Source of the DNA: Sphingomonas sp. CCH10-B3
Lineage (GTDB): Bacteria; Pseudomonadota; Alphaproteobacteria; Sphingomonadales; Sphingomonadaceae
Reading direction: 5' to 3'
DNA length: 64,000 nucleotides
Assembly: GCF_001556185.1 (NCBI RefSeq)
Contig: NZ_LSIJ01000010.1
Coordinates: forward strand, 1-64,000
Shown one piece after another: positions 57,318 to 64,000 of this stretch. The notes under the pieces were generated by a model. The model did no database searches, had not been told where the DNA came from, and was given only the letters and a program-made list of their open reading frames with translations. The translations under genes were made by a program, and so were the position numbers. Position 1 is the first letter of the stretch. Every line of letters begins with the position of its first letter.

Positions 57318-59897
57318 ATGCAGCTTGTCATCGTCGAATCGCCCGCCAAGGCGAAAACCATCGAGAAATACCTCGGCAGCGATTACCGCGTGCTTGCCAG
57401 CTATGGCCATGTCCGCGATCTGCCTGCCAAGGACGGCTCGGTCGATCCCGACCATGGCTTTGCGATGGAATGGGAAAATTACGCCGACAAGGCCAAGCAG
57501 CTCAAGGCCATCACCGATCTGGCGAAGACCGCCGACCGGCTGATCCTGGCGACCGACCCCGACCGCGAGGGCGAGGCGATTTCGTGGCACGTGCAGGAAG
57601 TGCTCCGCGCCAAGAAAGCGCTGCCCAAGGACGTCCAGCGCGTCACCTTCAACGCGATCACCAAGGCGACCGTGACCGAGGCGATGGCGCACCCGCGCGA
57701 CCTCGATACCGATCTGATCGACGCCTATCGGGCGCGGCGCGCGCTCGATTATCTCGTGGGCTTCACGCTGTCGCCGGTGTTGTGGCGCAAGCTGCCGGGC
57801 GCCAAATCGGCGGGCCGCGTGCAGTCGGTGGCGCTGCGCCTGATCGTCGAGCGCGAGCGCGAGATCGAAGCTTTTGTGGCGCAGGAATATTGGTCGGTCA
57901 CCGCCGATCTCGAACATGACGGCACGCCCTTCACCGCGCGGCTGAGCAAGTGGCGCGGGGCCAAGATCGACCGGCTGACGATCGGCAAGGAAGGCGATGC
58001 GCTGGCGGCCAAGGCCGATGTCGAGGCGGGGCGTTTCAGCGTCGCGAGCGTCGAGACCAAGCCCGCGACGCGCAATCCGCCGCCGCCGTTCACCACCTCG
58101 ACCCTGCAGCAGGAAGCCGCGCGCAAGCTCGGCTTTTCGGCCGACCACACGATGCGGATCGCACAGGCGCTCTACGAGGATGGCGCGATCACCTATATGC
58201 GCACCGACGGCGTGCAGATGGATGGCAGCGCGATTTCGGCCGCGCGCAAGGCGGTCGCCGATCGCTATGACGCGAGCTATGTGCCTGACAAGCCACGCCA
58301 ATATACGTCCAAGGCCAAGAATGCGCAGGAAGCACATGAAGCGATCCGCCCGACCGATTTCGGCAAGGATCGCGTCGGCTCGGGCGATCACGCACGGCTC
58401 TACGAGCTGATCTGGAAGCGCGCGCTCGCGAGCCAGATGGCGTCGGCGCGGATGGAGCGCACCACGGTCGAACTGACCGACGGCAGCGGCCAGCATGCCC
58501 TGCGCGCGACCGGGCAGGTGGTGCTCTTCCCCGGCTATCTCGCGCTCTACGAAGAGGGATCGGACGACAGTAGTGACGAGGAAGCCCGCCGCCTGCCGCG
58601 CCTGCGCGAAGGCGATGCGCCGGCCAAGAAGGCGGTCAACGCCGAGCAGCATTTCACCCAGCCGCCGCCGCGCTTTTCCGAAGCGAGCCTCGTCAAGCGG
58701 CTCGAGGAACTCGGGATCGGGCGGCCATCGACCTATGCCTCGATCATCAAGACGCTGAAGGACCGGCTCTACGTTCGCGTCGAGAAGAACCGCTTTTTCG
58801 CTGAGGAAAGCGGGCGGCTGGTCACAGCCTTTCTCGAACGCTTTTTCGAGAAATATGTCGGGTACGATTATACTGCCGGGCTCGAGGAAGAACTCGACGA
58901 TGTCTCGGGAGGGCGCGCCGAATGGCAGGCGGTGCTCGACGCCTTCTGGCGCGATTTCAAGCCGCGCACCTCCGAAGTGATGGCGTTCCAGCCCAGCGAA
59001 GTCACGGCGGCGCTCGACGAATTCCTTGGCAGTTACCTGTTCCCCGACAAGCGCGACGGCAGCGACCCGCGGCTCTGCCCCAATTGCGGCGAGGGGCGGC
59101 TTGCCCTGCGTGGCGGGCGGTTCGGAGCGTTCGTCGCCTGCTCCAACTATCCGGAATGCAAATACACCCGCCGCTTCGCGCAGGGCGGCGCTGAGGCGAC
59201 CGGCGATGCCGGACCGGAAGTGCTCGGCACCGATCCCGAAACCGGGCTGGACGTGTCGAAGCGGTCGGGCCGGTTCGGGCCCTATGTCCAGCTCGGCGAC
59301 GGGAAGGACGCCAAGCGCGGCTCGATCCCCAAGGATCTGCCCGGCGAACTCGATCTCGACTGGGCGCTGAAGCTCTTGAGCTTGCCGCGCACAATCGGGA
59401 CGCATCCTGAAACCGGCGAGCCGATCACCGCATCGATCGGGCGCTATGGGCCTTATCTGGCGCACAATGGCAAATATGCGCGGTTGGGCTCGACGGCCGA
59501 AGTGTTCGAGACCGGCATGAACGCGGCGGTCGTGAAGCTCGCCGAGGCGGCCGCAGGCGGCGGGCGGCCGCAGCGGGGGGCGCAGGCGCCGCTCAAGATA
59601 TTGGGCGCGCACCCGCGCACCGAGGCCGAGATCAAGCTGATGGAGGGCCGCTATGGCGCCTATGTCACCGACGGCGTCACCAATGCGACGCTCCCCAAGA
59701 CGATCGAGAAAGACGCGCTGACGCTGGAGGAAGCCGCACAACTGATCGACGCGCGGGCGGCGGCGGCACCCCCCAAGGGAAAGAAGAAGGCCCCGGCCAA
59801 GAAGGCTCCAGCGAAAAAGGCAACGTCCAAGGCTGCGGCTGCGAAAAAGGCGCCGGCGAAGAAAGTGGCCAAGCCCAAAGCGAAAGCGGCAGGCTGA
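57318..59897 (+). CDS. topA: DNA topoisomerase I
   Basis: Type IA topoisomerase relaxing negative supercoils, 859 residues. The TOPRIM start MQLVIVESPAKAKTIEKYL, DPDREGEAISWH, and the catalytic tyrosine in ITYMRTDG are visible. A C-terminal zinc-ribbon (LCPNCGEGRL...CSNYPECKY) is followed by repeat domains and a lysine/alanine/proline-rich tail (AKKAPAKKA type) from about residue 815. RBS AAGGGAG lies just before the ATG at 57318. Confidence 0.96.
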   Translation: MQLVIVESPAKAKTIEKYLGSDYRVLASYGHVRDLPAKDGSVDPDHGFAMEWENYADKAKQLKAITDLAKTADRLILATDPDREGEAISWHVQEVLRAKKALPKDVQRVTFNAITKATVTEAMAHPRDLDTDLIDAYRARRALDYLVGFTLSPVLWRKLPGAKSAGRVQSVALRLIVEREREIEAFVAQEYWSVTADLEHDGTPFTARLSKWRGAKIDRLTIGKEGDALAAKADVEAGRFSVASVETKPATRNPPPPFTTSTLQQEAARKLGFSADHTMRIAQALYEDGAITYMRTDGVQMDGSAISAARKAVADRYDASYVPDKPRQYTSKAKNAQEAHEAIRPTDFGKDRVGSGDHARLYELIWKRALASQMASARMERTTVELTDGSGQHALRATGQVVLFPGYLALYEEGSDDSSDEEARRLPRLREGDAPAKKAVNAEQHFTQPPPRFSEASLVKRLEELGIGRPSTYASIIKTLKDRLYVRVEKNRFFAEESGRLVTAFLERFFEKYVGYDYTAGLEEELDDVSGGRAEWQAVLDAFWRDFKPRTSEVMAFQPSEVTAALDEFLGSYLFPDKRDGSDPRLCPNCGEGRLALRGGRFGAFVACSNYPECKYTRRFAQGGAEATGDAGPEVLGTDPETGLDVSKRSGRFGPYVQLGDGKDAKRGSIPKDLPGELDLDWALKLLSLPRTIGTHPETGEPITASIGRYGPYLAHNGKYARLGSTAEVFETGMNAAVVKLAEAAAGGGRPQRGAQAPLKILGAHPRTEAEIKLMEGRYGAYVTDGVTNATLPKTIEKDALTLEEAAQLIDARAAAAPPKGKKKAPAKKAPAKKATSKAAAAKKAPAKKVAKPKAKAAG

Positions 59898-59943
59898 CGG
59901 ATGCGCGCGTCCGCCGCCGTGCGACGAACGTGCCCGCTACGAT

Positions 59944-60038
59944 CGTCATCTCCGCGAAGGCGGGGATCCATAATCGCTGCCGACGCGATTGCCCCCAGCC
60001 TCCATGATTAGGGATTCCCGCCTTCGCGGGAATGACGA
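59944..60038. repeat. Inverted repeat pair (REP-like) after topA
   Basis: Left arm from CATCTCCGCGAAGGCGGGGA (59947-59966) and right arm TCCCGCCTTCGCGGGAATGA (60015-60034) pair with about 45 bases between. The right arm itself is a hairpin. Such CCCGCCTTCGCGGG repeats are dispersed in alphaproteobacterial genomes. It lies between convergent genes. Confidence 0.7.
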
Positions 60039-60052
60039 ACCGTGATGCTGCG

Positions 60053-60412
60053 CTAATTCTGGATCAGCCGCAGCAAACTGCCATCGGGATCGACCAGATA
60101 GGCGATCGTCATCCCGCTATCCTCTTCGCGCGGTGGGTGGAGGCGGGGGAAGCCGACTGTCTGTTCGGGAATTCCCGCCGCCCGACAGACTGCATAGAGC
60201 GCCGCCAGATCATCGACTCGCACGCAGCAGCTGAACGAACTGCTCCACGGGTCGAGATCGGGATAGGGGAAGAATTCGAGCATCAGATCGCCGCGCTCGA
60301 GGATCATCCAGCCGTCGTCGCGCCAGCCCTGTTCGAAGCCAAGCTTGCCGTAAAAATCCGCGCTCGCCGTAAAATCGCGCGACGGCAGATTGGGGGTCGC
60401 GTGATCGGCCAT
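60053..60412 (-). CDS. VOC-fold (glyoxalase/bleomycin resistance-like) protein
   Basis: A 119-residue protein of the vicinal-oxygen-chelate fold. PSRDFTASADFYGKLGFEQGWRDDGW and the late PDGSLLRLIQ are typical of bleomycin-binding or dioxygenase-like members. Substrate unknown. It follows the SDR gene by 1 base on the same strand, so it is co-transcribed. Confidence 0.82.
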   Translation of the reverse strand: MADHATPNLPSRDFTASADFYGKLGFEQGWRDDGWMILERGDLMLEFFPYPDLDPWSSSFSCCVRVDDLAALYAVCRAAGIPEQTVGFPRLHPPREEDSGMTIAYLVDPDGSLLRLIQN

Positions 60413-60413
60413 G

Positions 60414-61214
60414 TCAGCGCCCGAGCCCGCGCTTCTTCATCCCCTTGCGCAAACCGCCGGGCATCCAGCGCGCCGCGAACATCAGCCGCTTGGCGGTCCT
60501 GCCGACCGGCGTGTGCAGCCGTTCACCGTGGACGGCATCCCACGCCGCCTGCGCGACTTCCTCGACCGGGGTGATCTCCAGCCCGCCTTCGACCACCGTT
60601 TCGCGCACGCTGCGGTTCGACCCCGCCATCCCGGCGGCGAGCAGCGGCGTTTCGATGAAGCTCGGCATCAGCGAGCGCACCTTGATGCCGTCCGCTGCCC
60701 ATTCGCCGTCGAGGCTTTCGGTCAGCGCGCGCACGCCGAATTTGGTGACGGCGTAGATGCCGATCCCCGGCCCGCCGTAGATCCCCGCTGCCGACGCGGT
60801 ATTGAGCAGGCACGATCCGGGCGTTGCCTTCAGGTAGGGGTAGCCGAGCTTGGCGCCGTTGACGACGCCCATCAGGTTGATGCCGACGACGCGGTCGATT
60901 TCGTCGAAGCTGTTGGCGGCCAGCGGCCCCCCGGCGGCAATGCCGGCATTGTTGAACAGCACGTCGAGCCGCCCGCCGCTGACTTCGGCAAAGGCGGCCA
61001 GCGACGCCGCCCAGCCATCGCGGTCGCGCACGTCCATCTGATGGCACGAGGCCATTCCGGCGGGCAGCATCGCCGCCGTTTCGGCCATGCCCGCCGCATT
61101 GACATCGGCCAGCCCCACGCGCCACCCGCGTGCGGCGAACAGGATGGCGACCGCGCGCCCGATCCCCGATCCGCCGCCGGTGATGAAAATCGCCTTGGTC
61201 GTGCTTTCCCCCAT
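60414..61214 (-). CDS. Short-chain dehydrogenase/reductase
   Basis: A 266-residue NAD(P)-dependent oxidoreductase. The cofactor motif TGGGSGIG is near residue 12, NNAG is in the middle, and the catalytic Ser-Tyr-Lys set is in NTASAAG and YAVTKFGV. The ATG at 61214 has GGAGGCAGGCAG before it. Substrate unknown. Divergent from the ABC transporter gene and coupled to the VOC gene. Confidence 0.9.
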   Translation of the reverse strand: MGESTTKAIFITGGGSGIGRAVAILFAARGWRVGLADVNAAGMAETAAMLPAGMASCHQMDVRDRDGWAASLAAFAEVSGGRLDVLFNNAGIAAGGPLAANSFDEIDRVVGINLMGVVNGAKLGYPYLKATPGSCLLNTASAAGIYGGPGIGIYAVTKFGVRALTESLDGEWAADGIKVRSLMPSFIETPLLAAGMAGSNRSVRETVVEGGLEITPVEEVAQAAWDAVHGERLHTPVGRTAKRLMFAARWMPGGLRKGMKKRGLGR

Positions 61215-61267
61215 CTGCCTGCCTCCCCGTTTGACCTTGGCGCTCTCATCCCGCATCACCGCGACCG

Positions 61268-62050
61268 ATGCCACAGGAATCGACCCGCGGACCCTCGGTC
61301 GCTTTCGAGCGCGTGTCGAAACGCTATGCCAGCGCTGTGGCGGCCGTTGCCGATGTGTCGCTGACGATCGCAGCGGGCAGCTTCGTCGCGCTGGTCGGAT
61401 CGTCGGGGTCGGGCAAGTCGACCCTGCTCAAGACGATCAATCGCCTCGTCGAGCCGAGCGAGGGCCGCGTGCTGATGGCTGGCGCGCCGGTCGACGACGA
61501 GGAGCCGCACGCGCTGCGCCGACGGATCGGCTATATCTTCCAGAACATCGGCCTGTTCCCGCATTTCACCGTCGCCGAGAATATCGCGATCGGGCTGCGG
61601 CTGACCGGCATCAAGCATAATCGCGAGCGGATCGAGGAATTGCTCGATCTGGTCGACCTGCCGCGCGATTTCGCGACGCGCTTTCCCGATGAACTGTCGG
61701 GCGGCCAGCGTCAGCGCGTCGGCGTCGCCCGCGCGCTCGCGACCGAGCCGGGGCTGCTGATCATGGACGAGCCGTTCGGCGCGCTCGACCCCGTCACCCG
61801 CGACCAGTTGGGCGAGGCGATCCGGGGCCTCCACGACCGGCTGGGGCTGACCACGATCATGGTGACGCACGACATGGCCGAGGCGCTGCTGCTCGCCGAC
61901 CGCGTGCTGGTGATGGACGCTGGGCGGGTTGTTGCCGATTGCACGCCCGCGCAACTGATCGCGGGCGAGGGCGGGCCGGAAGCAGCCGCGCTGGTCGCCG
62001 TGCCGCGCGAACAGGCGCGGCGGCTGCGCGCGCTGGAGCAGGGCGCATGA
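61268..62050 (+). CDS. Glycine betaine/osmoprotectant ABC transporter ATP-binding protein
   Basis: A 260-residue ATPase of the OpuA/ProV/OsmV type. Walker A GSSGSGKST, the signature LSGGQRQRVG, Walker B LLIMDEPFGALDP and the switch VTHDMAEAL are present. It lacks the C-terminal CBS domains of OpuAA/ProV. It overlaps the permease-binding-protein gene by 4 bases (ATGA). Confidence 0.9.
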   Translation: MPQESTRGPSVAFERVSKRYASAVAAVADVSLTIAAGSFVALVGSSGSGKSTLLKTINRLVEPSEGRVLMAGAPVDDEEPHALRRRIGYIFQNIGLFPHFTVAENIAIGLRLTGIKHNRERIEELLDLVDLPRDFATRFPDELSGGQRQRVGVARALATEPGLLIMDEPFGALDPVTRDQLGEAIRGLHDRLGLTTIMVTHDMAEALLLADRVLVMDAGRVVADCTPAQLIAGEGGPEAAALVAVPREQARRLRALEQGA

Positions 62051-63579
62051 GTCCCTTCTTAGAGGCGATGCAGCGCGTGCCCGATCTGCTGGCGGCGCAT
62101 CTGCTGCTGGCGGCCTCGGCGCTGGTGCTCGGCCTCGTGATCAGCCTGCCGCTGGCGATCTGGTCGGCGCGGCGGCCGCTGGTCGCGCGCGCAGCGCTCG
62201 GTTTTGCGAGCCTTGTCCAGACGATCCCGAGCCTTGCGCTGCTGGCGCTTTTCTATCCGCTGCTGCTGACACTGTCGGCGCTGGTCGGCGGCGGCATTCC
62301 TGCGCTTGGTTTCCTGCCGTCGGTGCTGGCGCTGACGCTCTACGCGATCCTGCCGATCCTGCGGAACGGCGTGACGGGGCTCGCCAATCTCGACCCCGCC
62401 GTCATCGAAGCCGCCGACGGCGTCGGCATGACCGGCTGGCAGAAGCTGATGCTGGTCGAGGCACCGTTGGTATCGCCGGTGCTGATGGCGGGCATCCGTA
62501 CCGCGGCGGTCTGGACGATCGGCGCAGCGACGCTCTCCACCACGGTCGGCCAGCCGAGCCTCGGCGACATGATCTTCGCGGGCCTGCAGACGCAGAATTG
62601 GGCGCTGGTGCTCGCCGGCTGCCTGAGCGCGGCGCTGCTCGCGCTTACGGTAGATGCACTGCTCGGCGTGGTCGAACATGGCATTGCCGAGCGCAAGCGC
62701 GGGCGCGCGATCGCCGCGCTGGTGGTGCTCGCGATCGGCATTCTCGCCGCGCTCGCCCCGGTGATGCCGACCGGGCAGAAGTCGGTCACTGTCGGCGCCA
62801 AGGGGTTTGGCGAGCAGTATATCCTCGCGCGGCTGATCGGCCACCGGCTCGAACGCGCGGGCTACCGCGTGCAGTATCGCGAAGGGCTGGGGTCGGCAGT
62901 GGTGTTCGGCGCGCTCGCGAGCGGCGATATCAATGTCTATGTCGACTATTCGGGGACGATCTGGACCAACGAGATGAAGCGGCAGGACGTGCCGCCGCGC
63001 GCTGACATCGTCCGCGGGATCGGCACCTGGGCCGCGAAGACGCACGGCATCAAGCTGCTTGGGGCGCTCGGGTTCGAAAACGCCTATGCCTTTGCGATGC
63101 GCGGTGACGAGGCGACGAAGCGCGGCATCAAGTCGCTCGACGACCTCGTCGCGCAGGCGCCCGCGCTCAAGCTCGGCTCCGACCTCGAATTTCTTGAGCG
63201 CCCCGAATGGGCGGCGGTCAAGCGCGCCTATCCGCTCAAGTTCAAGGCGGCGCAGGCTTACTCGCCGACCTTCATGTACCGCGCGATCGATAGCGGGCAG
63301 GCCGATGTGATCTCGGCCTTCTCGTCGGACGGGCGGATCGCCGCGCAAAAGCTGACGGTGCTCAGCGATCCGAAGGGGGCGATCCCCGGCTATGACGCGA
63401 TCCTGATGGTGACGCGCGCGCATGCCGACGACGCCGATTTCGTGGGTGCGATCCAGCCGCTGGTCGGCGCGATCCCGGTCGATCTGATGCGCGAGGCCAA
63501 TTACATGGTCGACCGCGACAAGGACAAGGTCAGTCCCGAGCAAGCGGCGCGCTGGCTGGAGGGGAAGCTGGGGCGCTAG
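62047..63579 (+). CDS. Fused permease and substrate-binding protein of an osmoprotectant ABC transporter
   Basis: A 510-residue protein joining two transporter parts. Residues about 1-235 form a six-helix permease with the EAA-like loop EAADGVGMTGWQKLMLVEAPLVSPVLMAG; residues about 240-510 are an OpuAC/OsmF-type binding domain (VTVGAKGFGEQYILARLIGHRLE, SGDINVYVDYSGTIW). Such fusions of permease and binding domain are known for quaternary-amine transporters (OpuFB, BilEB types). Substrate probably glycine betaine or a related compound. Confidence 0.9.
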   Translation: MSPFLEAMQRVPDLLAAHLLLAASALVLGLVISLPLAIWSARRPLVARAALGFASLVQTIPSLALLALFYPLLLTLSALVGGGIPALGFLPSVLALTLYAILPILRNGVTGLANLDPAVIEAADGVGMTGWQKLMLVEAPLVSPVLMAGIRTAAVWTIGAATLSTTVGQPSLGDMIFAGLQTQNWALVLAGCLSAALLALTVDALLGVVEHGIAERKRGRAIAALVVLAIGILAALAPVMPTGQKSVTVGAKGFGEQYILARLIGHRLERAGYRVQYREGLGSAVVFGALASGDINVYVDYSGTIWTNEMKRQDVPPRADIVRGIGTWAAKTHGIKLLGALGFENAYAFAMRGDEATKRGIKSLDDLVAQAPALKLGSDLEFLERPEWAAVKRAYPLKFKAAQAYSPTFMYRAIDSGQADVISAFSSDGRIAAQKLTVLSDPKGAIPGYDAILMVTRAHADDADFVGAIQPLVGAIPVDLMREANYMVDRDKDKVSPEQAARWLEGKLGR

Positions 63580-63604
63580 GCATCAACTTCCGGCACATCC
63601 AGTC

Positions 63605-63682
63605 GTCGTTGCGAGCGGAGCGAAGCAATCTAGGGTGTGCTCCGGTGTCGCTCTAGATTGCTTCGCTACACTCGCAATGACA
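63605..63682. repeat. Inverted-repeat element (REP-like) after the transporter
   Basis: Left arm with TTGCGAGCGGAGCGAAGCAA (63609-63628) and right arm CTAGATTGCTTCGCT (63653-63667) followed by CTCGCAATGA, about 20 bases apart. It is an alphaproteobacterial dispersed repeat and a different family from the one at 59944. Confidence 0.72.
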
Positions 63683-63700
63683 CGCTAGCATGCAGGGTAG

Positions 63701-63915
63701 TCAGCTGACGAACCCGATCCGGCGGTGGGTGCTGTCGCAATATGGCTTGTTGGCCGACCCGCCGCAGCGGCACAGCCGCGCCGACGTCACCCGATCGAAC
63801 GTGCGTCCGGTGCCCGAACACAGCTCGACATCAGATTGTGCTCGATCTCGGCGGCTTCAAACAGGATCGCCCAAAGCTGTTTGCGGGAAGCGGGAACGGG
63901 GCGCTGTTCGGTCAC
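63701..63915 (-). pseudogene. Remnant of a ferritin-like protein with CDGSH-type end (frameshifted)
   Basis: The first frame, from GTG 63915 with RBS AGGAG, reads MTEQRPVPASRKQLWAILFE... EIEHNLM, the start of a VioB-type ferritin-like protein, and stops at 63787. The second frame, ending 63701, gives RLCRCGGSANKPYCDSTH, a CDGSH-type iron-sulfur motif with CDST in place of CDGS. The 215-base span cannot be one reading frame. This suggests a large internal deletion plus frameshift. Ancestor identity is inferred. Confidence 0.6.
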
Positions 63916-63923
63916 CGTGGCTC

Positions 63924-64000
63924 CTATTGGGTGGCGGCGTCGCGGCGGGCGGGCGCGGGCGCATCCTGCCAGCCGCCGCCGAGCGCCTTGAACAGGCTGA
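63924..64000 (-). CDS. C-terminus of an efflux outer-membrane factor (partial)
   Basis: The last 24 residues of a gene entering from the right edge: SLFKALGGGWQDAPAPARRD then AATQ and stop at 63924. The LYKALGGGW-like ending is characteristic of NodT/OprM-type outer-membrane efflux proteins (RND systems). The stop is 8 bases upstream of the decayed ferritin-like gene's start. Confidence 0.6.
   Translation of the reverse strand, partial: SLFKALGGGWQDAPAPARRDAATQ

Noticed and set aside
57234..59741. Long minus-strand ORF over topA
   Set aside because: Antisense shadow of topoisomerase I.

Overview
The window is a GC-rich chromosomal segment from an alphaproteobacterium, most likely Sphingomonadales (Sphingomonas-like). 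The evidence is gene order and family content: rnd-lptC-lptA-lptB-rpoN, rpmF-plsX-fabH-ihfA-merR, rpmI-rplT-pheS-pheT, a Coq4-type ubiquinone protein, DivK beside a DUF3572 protein, a Gly-rich cold-shock protein and a TonB-dependent receptor. Coding density is about 90 percent and gaps are short. I saw no rRNA, tRNA, CRISPR array, insertion sequence or prophage.

Layout. 1-5340: truncated cold-shock protein, then RNase D, the LPS-transport genes lptC/lptA/lptB, sigma-54 (rpoN) and a small STAS-like protein. 5388-8370 (minus): secreted proteins, a ligase-associated exonuclease, a membrane-tethered LuxR-type regulator and a cytochrome b561. 8561-16605: Lhr-type helicase, periplasmic aspartyl protease with a 26-bp tandem repeat at its end, M20 peptidase, Kup potassium transporter, PdeM phosphoesterase. 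16619-21849: MsrA, aminotransferase, PabB-PabC fusion, metallo-beta-lactamase-fold hydrolase, MAPEG protein. 22044-24953: ribosomal protein L32, phospholipid/fatty-acid initiation genes, IHF-alpha and a MerR regulator. 25036-28109: a TetR/TonB-receptor divergent pair sharing a palindromic operator. 28121-38753: CutA, RF3, a secreted unknown, an epimerase-like protein, PheT/PheS, L20/L35, a HAD phosphatase and HisN. 38828-44223: phospholipase A, periplasmic peroxiredoxin, diguanylate cyclase, tiny membrane proteins behind a sigma-54-type promoter, Dps, L33. 44264-50361: DivK, DUF3572, HAD, RidA, RlmN, Coq4, an XRE/membrane-protein pair with a double operator, DnaN. 50506-57201: beta-barrel protein, histidine phosphatase, IalB-like protein, a TPR/HExxH-like protein, MurI, PlsY, DprA and a YoeB/YefM toxin-antitoxin pair. 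57318-64000: TopA, a VOC protein, an SDR, a glycine-betaine-type ABC transporter, a decayed ferritin-like/CDGSH gene and the end of an efflux outer-membrane protein.

Functional links. LptC/A/B move LPS to the outer membrane, where the TonB receptor, phospholipase A and barrel protein sit. PlsX, FabH and PlsY feed membrane lipid synthesis. The exonuclease, Lhr helicase and PdeM are three of four members of a known DNA repair module, but the ATP-dependent ligase is not in this window. Regulatory DNA is unusually readable in four places: the TetR/TonB palindrome, the XRE double operator, the toxin-antitoxin palindrome and a -24/-12 promoter ahead of two very small membrane proteins.
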